From Acidobacteriota bacterium (GTDB lineage: Bacteria; Acidobacteriota; Thermoanaerobaculia; Thermoanaerobaculales; Sulfomarinibacteraceae), in NCBI GenBank assembly GCA_022340665.1, contig JAJDNM010000020.1:1-53004 (forward strand): DNA of 53,004 nucleotides, in the 5' to 3' direction. The notes below the pieces were generated by a model. It was not told where the DNA came from. It made no database searches and was given only the letters and a program-made list of their open reading frames with translations. Shown one piece after another: positions 1-8,640 of this stretch. Position 1 is the first letter of the stretch; each line of letters begins with the position of its first letter. Made by a program: the position numbers and the translations under genes.

Positions 1-254
1 GAAGGGACGCCCCACTCTTCGAGCACCCGCGCTCCCATCGCCATCACCGCCGCGCCGTCACCCGCGTCGAGCGCCTCGGCCCTGGCGAGGCCTCCGGCGC
101 CGCCGATGAAAGCCGCCAGCTCCTCCAGCCGATCCGCCCGGCGCGCCACCAGAACCACTCGCCAGCCTTCTCCGGCCAGGGCCCTCGCGGTGGCGGCCCC
201 GATACCACTCGAAGCACCGGTGACGACTGCAATGGGCGTGCCCTCCCAGTTCAT
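1..254 (-). CDS. Short-chain dehydrogenase/reductase, N-terminal part
   Basis: An ATG at 254 opens a frame that runs off the left edge, so only 84 codons are visible. The first residues form a Rossmann beta-alpha unit with the SDR cofactor motif TGASSGIG near residues 12-19, followed by a VVLVARR strand whose arginines usually favour NADP(H). The catalytic Ser-Tyr-Lys lies outside the window, so the substrate cannot be named. There is no Shine-Dalgarno; a weak TAACCT hexamer lies exactly six bases before the ATG, matching the leaderless pattern of other genes here. The gene is truncated by the window edge, not by mutation. Confidence 0.85.
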   Translation of the reverse strand, partial: MNWEGTPIAVVTGASSGIGAATARALAGEGWRVVLVARRADRLEELAAFIGGAGGLARAEALDAGDGAAVMAMGARVLEEWGVP

Positions 255-604
255 CCTGTGAGGTTACACCAGCTCCAGACGACGCGAATCCTCCTCGAGG
301 ACAGAATACTCACCCACCTCGTCGCGAACCAAGAAGTCACCAAGACAGCAAGAAATGGAAGTGCTCTTCCGACTCAGTCACGACCCCTTTGCGGCTCTGC
401 GCATTTGCGTGGGCGGGTGGCCGGGTGGGCTTTGCGTTCATTCGGGCGCCTGGGCGGATCTCCGTTGATCTGCGTGATCTGCGGTTTCGTTTTCGGCAGG
501 CGGACCTTGGGGGGGGTTGGGCGGAAATTCGAAATCCGAAATTCGAAATTCGAAATGTGAATGAACTCTGTGCCCTCTGTGGTTCTTCCGGCCGGCGGAT
601 CTCG
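255..604. other. Non-coding spacer with low-complexity repeats
   Basis: No credible gene is seen in these 350 bases between the SDR start and the aroC stop. The stretch 400-500 is made of G-rich patches (GGGCGGGTGG, GGGTGGG) and near-repeats such as GATCTGCGTGATCTGCGG. It leads into the G-core plus GAAATTC tract listed separately, and then a CTCTGTGCCCTCTGTGG near-repeat at about 565-585. Open frames crossing it have repeat-derived composition and no family resemblance. Confidence 0.6.
509..557. repeat. G-core plus GAAATTC heptamer tract
   Basis: A run of eight G and GGGCGG is directly followed by a degenerate period-7 tract of GAAATTC/GAAATCC units. The same G-core-to-tract junction is seen at 1842-1888 and 35860-35928, and inverted at about 42895-42918 and 49290-49315. 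It lies 48 bases beyond the aroC stop. Confidence 0.75.
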
Positions 605-1795
605 CTAGCCGTTCGCAGGCACCCACCACGGGGCGAGGCGAGCGGTGAGGGCTCGCCACGCGGCATCGGTATCGGCGATTGCGTCTCCGCCGAGCTTCTC
701 GAGCAGGGCGTCGGCGAGCACCAGCGCCAGCATCGCTTCGACGATCACGGGGGCCGCTCCGATCGCCGTGACATCCGACCGCTCCCAGGCGGTCTCACCG
801 GCCTCACCGGTTGCCAGATCAACCGACGGCAGCCCACGGCGCAGGGTCGATATCGGCTTGAAAAAGGCCCGCACCACGAGGTCGGCACCGTTGGTCACCC
901 CGCCTTCGAGCCCCCCGGCCCGATTGCTCGTCCGCAGGAGGCGTCCTTTAACACGTTGGTAGGGATCGTGCGCCTCCGAGCCGAGCACCGACGCAACCTC
1001 GATGCCATCGCCGATGGTGGCCGCCTTGACCGACGGGATGGCGACCAACGCCTGTACGATCCGCCCGTCCAGCTTCCGGTCCCAGTGGACGTAGGAACCG
1101 AGCCCCGGGGGCAGCCCGCGCACCACCGCACCGACCACGCCGCCCATGGTCTCACCCTTCTCCCGCGCCGCTCGCACCGCTTCCACCAGCCGTTGCTCGT
1201 CATCGGGCCGCGGTGTCACAAGCGGCGATTCGAGGTCGACCGAATCCAGTCCGTCCCAGCTCGGCGAGCCGGCATGGATCTCCTCCGGGCCGACCCGGAG
1301 AACCGCCGATCGCATCCTGATGCCGTAACGCTCGAGGAGCTGGGCGCAGACCGCCCCCGCAGCGACCCGGGCCGCGGTCTCGCGCGCCGACGCGCGCTCC
1401 AGAACGTTACGCATGTCGCCGTGCTGGTCGGTGGCAGCGCCCCCCGAGTAGTCGGCGTGGCCCGGTCGCGGGCGGGTCACGACCCGTTTCGCCGCCAACT
1501 CGGCTTCCACCTCCCAGGGATCCATCACGCCCGACCAGTTCTCCCAGTCCTGGTTCCGGACACCGAGGACCAGTGGGGACCCGAGGGTGCGGCCGTCGCG
1601 CAACCCTCCGGTGACCTCGACCGTGTCTTTCTCGATTCGCTGTCGCCCACCACGGCCGAAGCCGTGCTGACGACGCTTGAGCCAGCCGTCGATCTGATGC
1701 CGGTCAACCTCCATTCCCGCAGGAAGCCCCTCGAGAATCGCGGTCAACCCCGGTCCGTGCGACTCACCGCCGGTCAGCAAACGCAGCTTTCGCAT
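605..1795 (-). CDS. aroC: Chorismate synthase
   Basis: Converts 5-enolpyruvylshikimate-3-phosphate to chorismate, the last common step of aromatic synthesis, using reduced FMN; cytosolic. The 396-residue length is normal. Signatures seen are GESHG at residues 10-14, the RQHGFGRGGRQRIEKD block, RPGHADYSGG, the RNVLERASARETAAR helix and a late RAGGLEGGVTNG loop. The N-terminus without extension is of the Gram-positive/actinobacterial style. The ATG at 1795 has no Shine-Dalgarno; TATAAA lies exactly six bases upstream (1802-1807), so the mRNA may be leaderless. aroB, another gene of the pathway, lies 2 kb away on the other strand, so the two are not one operon. Confidence 0.97.
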   Translation of the reverse strand: MRKLRLLTGGESHGPGLTAILEGLPAGMEVDRHQIDGWLKRRQHGFGRGGRQRIEKDTVEVTGGLRDGRTLGSPLVLGVRNQDWENWSGVMDPWEVEAELAAKRVVTRPRPGHADYSGGAATDQHGDMRNVLERASARETAARVAAGAVCAQLLERYGIRMRSAVLRVGPEEIHAGSPSWDGLDSVDLESPLVTPRPDDEQRLVEAVRAAREKGETMGGVVGAVVRGLPPGLGSYVHWDRKLDGRIVQALVAIPSVKAATIGDGIEVASVLGSEAHDPYQRVKGRLLRTSNRAGGLEGGVTNGADLVVRAFFKPISTLRRGLPSVDLATGEAGETAWERSDVTAIGAAPVIVEAMLALVLADALLEKLGGDAIADTDAAWRALTARLAPWWVPANG

Positions 1796-1801
1796 GCATC
1801 A

Positions 1802-1807
1802 TTTATA
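1802..1807 (-). promoter_or_regulatory. TATAAA -10 element of aroC (leaderless)
   Basis: TATAAA ends six bases before the aroC ATG, which would put the transcription start on the start codon. No clear -35 is visible. Confidence 0.5.
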
Positions 1808-1841
1808 CGCGGACCGGACGCGCAATCCTAGCCCGTGCCCC

Positions 1842-1888
1842 GGGGGGTCGGGTGGGAAATCCGAAATTCGAATTTCGAAATCCGAAAT
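1842..1888. repeat. G-core plus GAAATTC heptamer tract
   Basis: GGGGGG and GGGTGGG (1850-1856) run straight into a period-7 tract of GAAATCC/GAAATTC/GAATTTC units. Same architecture as 509-557, but here upstream of aroC and pointing away from it. Confidence 0.75.
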
Positions 1889-1927
1889 GACGTGACCACA
1901 TGCTGGCCTCGGCAACCCTGTGGGAAC

Positions 1928-1970
1928 GTCATCCCGAGTGAGGGAGCGGAGCGACCGAACCGAGGGATCT
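1928..1970 (+). repeat. GTCATCCCGAG...GGATCT interspersed repeat
   Basis: The sequence starts GTCATCCCGAGTGAGGGAGC and ends CCGAGGGATCT. It resembles a widespread interspersed repeat of the form GTCATNCNGAGCGNAGCGANGGATCT that I know from many environmental bacterial genomes. It has no coding potential, and only one copy is seen here. Confidence 0.5.
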
Positions 1971-1990
1971 ATGACCGAGCGGTCGGGCGG

Positions 1991-2022
1991 ATCGAGTATC
2001 CAGCATCCAGTATCGAGTATCG
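1991..2022. repeat. Heptamer tract, AGTATCC/AGCATCC units
   Basis: About four degenerate 7-base units. On the other strand they read GGATGCT/GGATACT, the unit of the longer tracts at 8253-8342 and 21533-21614, so this is a short inverted member of that family just ahead of the 5'-nucleotidase gene. Confidence 0.65.
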
Positions 2023-2056
2023 GTCATGTGATCGATGCTAAGATCGCCGCCGAGTC

Positions 2057-3715
2057 ATGAATAGAGTCAACATTCTCCTTGCGCTTGCACTCGGGGTGTC
2101 GGTGGCGCTGGCAGCGCCTTCGTTCGTAACCGCGGGTGAGGACACCGCGGAGCTGACGATTCTCCACACGTCGGATTTACACGGCTCGGTGATGCCCTTC
2201 AACGACTTTGCCGGCCGGCCGTCGGATCGGGGTTCTCTCGCCCAAGTTGCTACGTTGGTAAAGCAGATCCGTCAGAGTGCCGGCAACCCTGTGATGGTCC
2301 TCGATTCGGGCGACACGATCCAGGGCACGCCTTTCGAGCAGTTCACGAGTGTCCGATGGGGCGAGCCGAGTCCGACCATTTCAGCCATGAACCGCATCGG
2401 CTATCAGGCGATGGCGATCGGCAACCACGAGTTCAACTTCGGTCTCGAGGTCCTCGAAAGGGCGAGGAAACAGGCCGGGTTTCCATTCCTGTCGGCCAAC
2501 ATCCTGCACGAGGGCACCGAGGATCCTGCCTTCCAGCCCTACGCGGTCTTCGAGCAGGGCCCGATTCGGGTCGGCGTCCTCGGACTGACCACCCCGAACG
2601 TGCCGGGGTGGGAGAAGGAGGAAAATTACCGTGGACTCGCATTCGAGCCGCCGGATAAGGCGGCGAGCCGATGGGTGCCGGTGCTGCGTGAGAAAGAGAA
2701 ATGCGACCTTGTCGTGGTTCTCGCCCACACCGGATTCGAGGTGAATCCAGAGTCCGGCGAGCCCACCGGCACCGACCACGAGAACTTCGTCTGGCGGCTG
2801 ACCGGTGTGCCGGGCATCGACGTCCTGCTCACCGGACATACCCACGAGGACATCCCGCCCCGCCTCGTCCGCGGCGTCTACGTCGCGCAACCCCTGGCCC
2901 GGGCGAGAGTGCTGACCCGAGTCGACCTCGGCTTCGAACGGCACAACGGCGCCTGGATCATCGCCCGACGGCGGGGCCAGAACCTTCCGGTCAAGGGCGT
3001 GCCGGCCGACGCCGAAGTCGCCAACGCCTTCGCGGCGGCGAACCGGAGGGTTCAGGCGGCCCTCGATGGGCCGGTTGGAGAGGTCACCGCCGACGTGCGC
3101 GTCGACCGCTGCCGGCTCGAGGACTGCGCGGCGGTAGACCTCGTGCACCAGGTGCAGATGGATGCCTCGGGAGCAAAACTCTCACTGGCCGCGCTGCTCA
3201 ACTCGCACGCTCCGGTGCTCCGCAAGGGCCCGGTCAACTGGCGGTGGATCCACGCGTTCTACGTCTACCCGAACACCCTGGTAGCGGTGCGCCTGACCGG
3301 TACGCAGGTTCGTGACGTGCTCGAGCACGCTGCGCGGTACTACGACGGTCTGGACTGCACGCCGCACGGCGGATGCACGGTGATTGGCGACGATGCGATC
3401 CCGCATTACAACGTCGACAACGTTGCCGGGGTGGACTATAGGATCGATCCCACCGCCCCCGAGGGATCACGCATCAAGGACCTCCGCTACAACGGCATGC
3501 CGCTCGATCCCGAGGCGGAGTTCGTCGTCGCCTGCAATTCCTACAGGGCGGCCGGCGGAGGCCTTTTCCCGCACCTCGAGACAGCCGAGGTCGTATGGCG
3601 CTCTTCGCAGGAGATGCCGGACCTGATCGGTGACTACCTGAACAGGCACCGGCCATGGACGCCGGCGGTGGACGGCAACTGGCGCATCGGCCGCGACATC
3701 GTCGCGGAGGAGTGA
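2057..3715 (+). CDS. Secreted 5'-nucleotidase / metallophosphoesterase
   Basis: Family: UshA/CD73-like enzymes that hydrolyse nucleotides (or UDP-sugars) outside the cytoplasm. An N-terminal signal peptide (residues 1-26, cleavage near VTAGE) leads to a calcineurin-like domain with the metal-binding set DLHG (40-43), GDTIQG (85-90), GNHEF (122-126), a lone His near 224 and GHTH near 261-264. The C-terminal 5'-nucleotidase domain (about 330-550) carries a GGGLFPHL segment in the substrate-binding region. The 552-residue length fits. The ATG has no Shine-Dalgarno; an extended -10 (TGCTAAGAT, 2036-2044) lies 12 bases before it, so the leader would be very short. It stands alone between repeat-bearing spacers. 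The exact substrate is not shown by the sequence. Confidence 0.92.
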   Translation: MNRVNILLALALGVSVALAAPSFVTAGEDTAELTILHTSDLHGSVMPFNDFAGRPSDRGSLAQVATLVKQIRQSAGNPVMVLDSGDTIQGTPFEQFTSVRWGEPSPTISAMNRIGYQAMAIGNHEFNFGLEVLERARKQAGFPFLSANILHEGTEDPAFQPYAVFEQGPIRVGVLGLTTPNVPGWEKEENYRGLAFEPPDKAASRWVPVLREKEKCDLVVVLAHTGFEVNPESGEPTGTDHENFVWRLTGVPGIDVLLTGHTHEDIPPRLVRGVYVAQPLARARVLTRVDLGFERHNGAWIIARRRGQNLPVKGVPADAEVANAFAAANRRVQAALDGPVGEVTADVRVDRCRLEDCAAVDLVHQVQMDASGAKLSLAALLNSHAPVLRKGPVNWRWIHAFYVYPNTLVAVRLTGTQVRDVLEHAARYYDGLDCTPHGGCTVIGDDAIPHYNVDNVAGVDYRIDPTAPEGSRIKDLRYNGMPLDPEAEFVVACNSYRAAGGGLFPHLETAEVVWRSSQEMPDLIGDYLNRHRPWTPAVDGNWRIGRDIVAEE

Positions 3716-3716
3716 A

Positions 3717-3758
3717 GAGTTGAGAGTTGAGAGTTTTGAGTGTTGAGTTTTGAGTTTT
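3717..3758. repeat. Heptamer tract, GAGTTTT units
   Basis: Degenerate period-7 units (GAGAGTT, GAGTGTT, GAGTTTT) begin directly after the 5'-nucleotidase stop and end near a C-run. The same unit builds the arms of the hairpin element at 45461-45565. Confidence 0.75.
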
Positions 3759-3851
3759 CGGTCATTCTCCCCCCTCAAGAAAAGGTCCAGGAAGGGCGCG
3801 GCGAGTAGACGCCGCTCCGGTCGTTAGTGTGTCGCGAACTCCGAGGACAGG

Positions 3852-3857
3852 TAGGAT
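3852..3857 (+). promoter_or_regulatory. TAGGAT -10-like element of aroB (leaderless)
   Basis: TAGGAT (TANNNT form) ends exactly six bases before the aroB ATG. The preceding GG could be misread as a weak Shine-Dalgarno, but the spacing matches the other leaderless candidates of this window. Confidence 0.45.
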
Positions 3858-3863
3858 GGACCC

Positions 3864-4940
3864 ATGCAGCGGCTGGAAGTCGAAAGTGAACGTGGTGCTT
3901 ACAGCGTCATCGCCGATGCCGGCGCCACATCACGGCTCGGCGAACTCGTCGAACGGGAGGGCGTCGGCCGACCGCGCTCGGTGATCAGCAACACGACGGT
4001 CGGCCCGCTCTGGGGCCGGCCGGCCGCGAAATCGCTCGAGGTGCCCCTCATCGAGCTGGCCGACGGTGAGGAGCACAAAAGGTGGCGGTGCGTGGAGGAG
4101 CTCCTCGGCCGTTGGCTCGACAGCGGGCTCCACCGGCGGGATGTGGTGGCGGCCGTCGGGGGCGGTGTACTCACCGACACCGTCGGCTTCGCCGCCGCAG
4201 TCTACCTCCGCGGGATCGACTGGATCGCCGCACCGACGACCCTGCTGGCGATGGTCGACGCCTCGGTCGGCGGCAAGACCGGGGTCAACCTCGAGCAGGG
4301 CAAAAACCTGGTCGGCGCCTTCTGGCCGCCACGACTGGTGGTGATCGACGTCGAGACGCTGTCGACCCTGCCCCCCCGCGAGCTGAGGGCCGGCATGGCC
4401 GAGATCGTCAAGACGGCCTGGATCGGAGATCGCGACCTCTTGCGCCTCATGACCGGGGACGTCGAGGCCCTGACGCACAAACAATGGCAGGATCTCGTGA
4501 TGCGCTGCGTTGCGGTCAAGGCGCGGGTGGTGAGCGAGGACGAGCGCGAGGCCGGCGCTCGAGCCGCCCTCAATCTCGGTCACACCCTCGGCCACGCCCT
4601 CGAAGCGGCGACCGCATACCACCACTTCCTGCACGGCGAGGCGGTGGCCTGGGGACTGCTGGCGGCAGCGAAGCTCGGGCGTCGACGGGGACTACTGTCG
4701 GAGGCGGGGGAGAGCGCTCTCGGCAAGGCCGTTGCAGACCTCGGTCCACTGCCGTCCCTCGCCGAGATCTCCCCGGAGGCGGTGAGCTCGTACATCGGGC
4801 GCGACAAGAAGAAGAATGCCCAGGGAATCGGCTGGGTTCTGCCCACTGACACAGGGGTTGCAATCGATCAAAACATCGCCATGGACGAGGCCCTCGAGGT
4901 CTTTCGGGAGCTCAGGAACGGCCCATTTCAGAGAGACTGA
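3864..4940 (+). CDS. aroB: 3-dehydroquinate synthase
   Basis: Second step of the shikimate pathway: converts DAHP to 3-dehydroquinate with NAD+ and a divalent metal. The 358-residue length is typical. The glycine-rich NAD loop GGGVLTDTVGFAA begins near residue 99, followed by the PTTLLAMVDASVGGKTGVN block. Metal ligands are expected at the Glu of AEIVK and the His of GHTLGHAL and FLHGEA, all present. The ATG follows the TAGGAT hexamer. It ends 130 bases before the TonB receptor gene, which has its own promoter region. Confidence 0.96.
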   Translation: MQRLEVESERGAYSVIADAGATSRLGELVEREGVGRPRSVISNTTVGPLWGRPAAKSLEVPLIELADGEEHKRWRCVEELLGRWLDSGLHRRDVVAAVGGGVLTDTVGFAAAVYLRGIDWIAAPTTLLAMVDASVGGKTGVNLEQGKNLVGAFWPPRLVVIDVETLSTLPPRELRAGMAEIVKTAWIGDRDLLRLMTGDVEALTHKQWQDLVMRCVAVKARVVSEDEREAGARAALNLGHTLGHALEAATAYHHFLHGEAVAWGLLAAAKLGRRRGLLSEAGESALGKAVADLGPLPSLAEISPEAVSSYIGRDKKKNAQGIGWVLPTDTGVAIDQNIAMDEALEVFRELRNGPFQRD

Positions 4941-4969
4941 GATCGGGTCTATGATGCTCCTGAAAAAGT

Positions 4970-5000
4970 TTGCCGCGGTGTGACAAAAACCTGCTATAAA
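4970..5000 (+). promoter_or_regulatory. Possible promoter of the TonB-dependent receptor
   Basis: An extended -10 (TGC then TATAAA, 4992-5000) is preceded by a weak -35 TTGCCG at 4970-4975 with a long 19-base spacer. It gives a leader of about 65 bases. Confidence 0.35.
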
Positions 5001-5070
5001 ACCTCCTGTGACATCGTCAGTCGGTGATATCATGCCGACCATCGAGACGGCGAAAAAACGGGAGGTCAAA

Positions 5071-8000
5071 ATGACGAGGAAGTTGATTTTTCTGACAATC
5101 TGCACCCTCCTATGGGCGGGGCTCGCCCAGGCACAGGGTGTGACAACCGGTTCGCTGAGCGGCGTGGTGGTGGACCCGAACGGTGATCCGCTTCCGGGCG
5201 TCGCCGTGGTGGCGACGCTGCCGTCGACCGGCAACCGCTACGCCTCGGTGGCCGACGCCATGGGTCGGTTCCGGATCGTCAACGCCAAGGTCGGAGGCCC
5301 CTACGAGGTGGTGGCAAGCCTCTCGGGCTTCCAGAACATCACGGTTCCCGATGTCTACATCCGCCTCGGCGAGGTGACCTACCTCGAGATCGCGCTCCAG
5401 ATCGAGGCCGCGACCGGCGAGATCGAGGTCATCGGCGAGTCGAGCCCGCTGATTGCACCGACCAAGATGGGCGTCGCGAGCTCGGTGTCGCAGGGCTCTC
5501 TCGAGGCACTGCCCACTCTCGAACGCAGCGTCTACGACTTCGCGCGCACCAACCCGGTGTTCGCGACCTACAGTGAGAGTGACGGCGAGCCGACTGTGCT
5601 TTCGGTGGCCGGTCGCAACCCGCGCTACAACAACATCTCGATCGACGGGGCGGTCAACAACGACGTCTTCGGCCTCGCCGACAGCGGCACCCCCGGCGGC
5701 CAGAGCGGCACCCAGCCGATCGAGCTCGATGCGGTGCAGGAGCTGCAGCTCGTGACCTCGAGCTTCGACGTCCGCCAGGGCGGCTTCACCGGCGGCAGCG
5801 TCAACATCATCACCAAGTCGGGCACCAACAACTTCCACGGCGGCGTCTACGGCTACACCTCGAGCGACAGCTGGGTCGGTAGCGGGCCCGACGACTTCCC
5901 CGAGCTGGGCACCTACGACGACACCGAGTACGGCTTCTCCCTCGGCGGCCCGCTCGCCAGGGACAAGCTCTTCTTCTTCGTCAACTACGGCCACAAAGAC
6001 TACGACCAGCCGACCGGCTACTCGCTCGACGGCAGTACCGGCGCCTGCTTTGCAAACTGCGGATTCGTCGACGAGGCGCAAGCGGTCCGCCAGTGGACGA
6101 TGGACACCTACGGCTACGATCCGGGCGGACTCGGCGAGCTGACTCGCCCGCAACCCAGCGACAAGGTCTTCGTGCGCTTCGACTGGAACTTCAACCCGAG
6201 CAACAATCTCCTGCTGCGCTACAACTACGTCGACGCGGCCAAGCTGATCAACCGGCCGAGCACCTCGTACTACGAGTGGCCCAGCGAGGCCTACGACTTC
6301 AAGAGCGAAACGGACTCCTTCGTCGGCCAGTGGAACGCGGTCTTCAGCGACAATGCCTTCAACGAGCTGCGCGTCACCTACCAGACGGTTCGCGACCGGC
6401 GCAAATACGTCGGCGAACCATTCCCGCACGTCTACATCGACGATGTCACTGGCGCCGGTGATCGCTGGGAGTTCGGCAGCGAGAACTACTCGACCTTCAA
6501 CGAGCTGGACACCGACATCACCGAGATCACCGATGACTTCACCTTCTTCGCCGGCGACCACGAGATCATCCTCGGCACCCACAACGAGATCTACTCCTTC
6601 AGGAACCTCTTCATCCAGAACGGTTTCGGTGGCTACAGCTTCGACGACCTCGACGCCTGGTACGCGGGCACCGCCTACCGCTACGACTACACCTACGCCA
6701 ACGATCCGAACAACCCGGCCGATACCTTCGACACCTACCAGCTCGGCTTCTACGCCGGCGACACCTGGCGGGTGCGCCCGAACTTCACCCTGGTCGGCGG
6801 TCTCCGGGTCGACATTCCCTTCTTCCCCGACACGCCGCTCTTCAACCAGGGCGTCTACGACGACTTCGGCGTGCGCACCGACAGCATCCCGGACGGCAAC
6901 ATGCTGTGGTCGCCGCGCATCGGCTTCAACTGGGACATCAGCGACGACGGCACCAAGCAGCTGCGCGGCGGTGTCGGCCTCTTCACCGGCCGCACCCCCT
7001 ACGTCTGGGTATCCAACAACTACGGCCGCACCGGTACGCGCCAGACCACTATTCAGGTCTATGACGACATCACGTTCAACCCCGATCCAGACGACCAGCC
7101 GACCGACATCGGCGGCGCCTCGACCCAGGACATCAACGCCATCGACCCGGACTTCAACTTCCCGCAGACCTGGCGCGCCAACCTCGCCTACGACCAGCGC
7201 CTGCCGTGGTGGGACATGATCGCGACCGCCGAGGTGCTCTACGGCTGGAGCGCGAACGAGATCGATTACAAGAACCTCAATATCGAGCAGACCGGAGAGC
7301 GCCTGCCGTTCGACAACCGCATCCTCTACGACAGGGTGAGCAGCGACTACGTGGGACTCTTCTACCTCACCAACACCTCGAAGGGCGATGCCACCAACGT
7401 TATCCTCAAGCTCGAGAAGCCCTACGGCGCGCAGCCATTTTGGGGCACGGTCTCCTACACGTGGGGCGAGGCCAACGTGGTCAACGAGGGCACCTCGAGC
7501 CGCGCGATCTCCAACTGGCAGTACCAGGAGGCGCCCGATCCCAACAACGTCGAACTCTCGACCTCCGACTACCAGATCGAGCACCGCATGATGGTCAACC
7601 TCAACTACGAGTTCAACCGCCAGTCCAGGTGGTCGACGGTGGTATCGGTGTTCTGGAACCGCCAGAGCGGCCGACCCTATTCGACCATTTTGGCCGATGC
7701 CTACCCGTACACCACGATCAACGGCGACCGCTTCGACGACAACGACCTGATCTACGTGCCGACCGGCCCCGACGACGTGGTCCTCAATTGGGGCACCTGG
7801 GAGCAGTTCGAGGATTATCTCGAGACGGCCAACCTCACACAGTACGCCGGCCAGATCGCGCCGCGCAACTGCTCCTTCGCGCCCTGGATCACCCAGACCG
7901 ACCTTTCGATTCGGCAGAACATCCCGATCCCGGGAAAGTCGTCGCTGCAGGTCTCCTTCGACATGTTCAACTTCTGGAACCTGATCGACGACGAGTCGGG

Positions 8001-8181
8001 GCACGTGCAGTATGTTCCGTACGGCACCGTCACCGCGGCCCGTTACTCGGGTATGACCGACGACGGCAAGCCCATTTACGACCTCTACAGTGCGGTCACG
8101 GACCCAGAGAGTGGTCTTTTCCAGATCGACCAGCTCCGATCACGCTGGCGCATGCGCCTCGGCCTGCGGTGGAGCTTCTGA
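5071..8181 (+). CDS. Oar-like TonB-dependent outer-membrane receptor
   Basis: A 1036-residue outer-membrane protein. I start it at 5071, where GGAGG lies 5 bases upstream and the protein opens with a signal peptide (MTRKLIFLTICTLLWAGLAQAQ, in two parts: MTRKLIFLTI then CTLLWAGLAQAQ); an ATG 63 bases upstream has no such support. Residues 24-115 form a carboxypeptidase-regulatory-like beta-sandwich (SGVVVDPNGDPLPGV). Then comes a plug-like domain (about 120-260, SIDGAVNNDVFG, GGSVNIITKSGTNNFHGG) and a long barrel rich in Tyr/Asp/Asn ending in an aromatic residue (GLRWSF), as outer-membrane proteins do. Such receptors are abundant in Acidobacteriota and Myxococcota; ligand unknown, probably a polymer or peptide. 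Monocistronic, with an intrinsic terminator behind it. Confidence 0.9.
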   Translation: MTRKLIFLTICTLLWAGLAQAQGVTTGSLSGVVVDPNGDPLPGVAVVATLPSTGNRYASVADAMGRFRIVNAKVGGPYEVVASLSGFQNITVPDVYIRLGEVTYLEIALQIEAATGEIEVIGESSPLIAPTKMGVASSVSQGSLEALPTLERSVYDFARTNPVFATYSESDGEPTVLSVAGRNPRYNNISIDGAVNNDVFGLADSGTPGGQSGTQPIELDAVQELQLVTSSFDVRQGGFTGGSVNIITKSGTNNFHGGVYGYTSSDSWVGSGPDDFPELGTYDDTEYGFSLGGPLARDKLFFFVNYGHKDYDQPTGYSLDGSTGACFANCGFVDEAQAVRQWTMDTYGYDPGGLGELTRPQPSDKVFVRFDWNFNPSNNLLLRYNYVDAAKLINRPSTSYYEWPSEAYDFKSETDSFVGQWNAVFSDNAFNELRVTYQTVRDRRKYVGEPFPHVYIDDVTGAGDRWEFGSENYSTFNELDTDITEITDDFTFFAGDHEIILGTHNEIYSFRNLFIQNGFGGYSFDDLDAWYAGTAYRYDYTYANDPNNPADTFDTYQLGFYAGDTWRVRPNFTLVGGLRVDIPFFPDTPLFNQGVYDDFGVRTDSIPDGNMLWSPRIGFNWDISDDGTKQLRGGVGLFTGRTPYVWVSNNYGRTGTRQTTIQVYDDITFNPDPDDQPTDIGGASTQDINAIDPDFNFPQTWRANLAYDQRLPWWDMIATAEVLYGWSANEIDYKNLNIEQTGERLPFDNRILYDRVSSDYVGLFYLTNTSKGDATNVILKLEKPYGAQPFWGTVSYTWGEANVVNEGTSSRAISNWQYQEAPDPNNVELSTSDYQIEHRMMVNLNYEFNRQSRWSTVVSVFWNRQSGRPYSTILADAYPYTTINGDRFDDNDLIYVPTGPDDVVLNWGTWEQFEDYLETANLTQYAGQIAPRNCSFAPWITQTDLSIRQNIPIPGKSSLQVSFDMFNFWNLIDDESGHVQYVPYGTVTAARYSGMTDDGKPIYDLYSAVTDPESGLFQIDQLRSRWRMRLGLRWSF

Positions 8182-8208
8182 TCTGACGCACATATTCTTC
8201 TGACTCCC

Positions 8209-8236
8209 GGCCCGGGCGAAAGCCCGGGCCTTTTTT
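8209..8236 (+). terminator. Intrinsic terminator after the TonB receptor
   Basis: Perfect 9-bp stem GGCCCGGGC / GCCCGGGCC with a GAAA tetraloop, followed by six T. Confidence 0.95.
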
Positions 8237-8252
8237 GTCCCGCCAGCCCACT

Positions 8253-8342
8253 CGATTCTGGATACTCGATGCTGGATGCTGGATGCTCGATGCTGGTCAT
8301 TGGATGCCTGTCATCGGATGTTGGATTTTGGATGTTGGATTT
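8253..8342. repeat. Heptamer tract, GGATGCT/GGATGTT units
   Basis: About 90 bases of degenerate period-7 units (GGATACT, CGATGCT, GGATGCT, GGATGTT, GGATTTT). The first module of a two-module element whose order recurs at 21533-21795. Confidence 0.85.
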
Positions 8343-8363
8343 GCTCGCCCCGCCCAGTTGATT

Positions 8364-8535
8364 CGGCTCCACGGCTCGACGGCAGAACGGCTCGACGGCT
8401 GGACGGTTCGACGGCAAGACGGGCCGCCGGCCGCACAATCGAACCGATCGTGGGCGCGGTGAGCCGTCCTTCCGTGATCGGGTGGGCGGGGGAAGCCGTA
8501 TGGCCGTTTGGCCGTTTGGCCGTATAGCCGTCTAC
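8364..8535. repeat. Octamer hairpin module with G-rich core
   Basis: The left arm (8364-8421) is a period-8 tract of CGGCTCGA-type units. The right arm (8495-8535) repeats GCCGTTTG/GCCGTATA, also period 8; read on opposite strands both arms share GCCGTNNN. Between them lies the G-core GGGTGGGCGGGGG (8480-8492) followed by AAGCC. No gene is seen anywhere in 8240-8570. Confidence 0.75.
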
Positions 8536-8574
8536 CCGGGCAGCGGTGCATGACGCAAGTCACCCGTTCTCCGT

Positions 8575-8621
8575 AGAAATTCGTGACCGGGGAATCGAAG
8601 AGTCCACGGTCACGAATTTCT
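8575..8621. promoter_or_regulatory. Perfect 15-bp inverted repeat upstream of dnaB
   Basis: AGAAATTCGTGACCG (8575-8589) and its exact reverse complement (8607-8621) flank a 17-base loop. The right arm ends 4 bases before the TAGGAT -10-like hexamer (8626-8631), so it covers the -35/spacer region of the likely dnaB promoter. There is no T-run, so it is not a terminator. An operator site (arm centres 32 bp apart, about three helical turns) or a repeat end are both possible. Confidence 0.6.
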
Positions 8622-8640
8622 GAGGTAGGATTGCAGACCC

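Noticed and set aside
389-1831. Long plus-strand open frame opposite aroC
   Set aside because: It is the antisense of chorismate synthase, Arg/Pro/His-rich, without family motifs; an effect of GC-rich codon use.
1835-2041. Small open frame between aroC and the 5'-nucleotidase
   Set aside because: Its translation is repeat-encoded (heptamer tracts), with no ribosome site.
5110-8004. 964-residue minus-strand open frame inside the TonB receptor gene
   Set aside because: It mirrors the codon bias of the receptor (Val/Asp/Gly/Arg-rich) and has no start signal or fold; the plus frame has signal peptide, plug and barrel.
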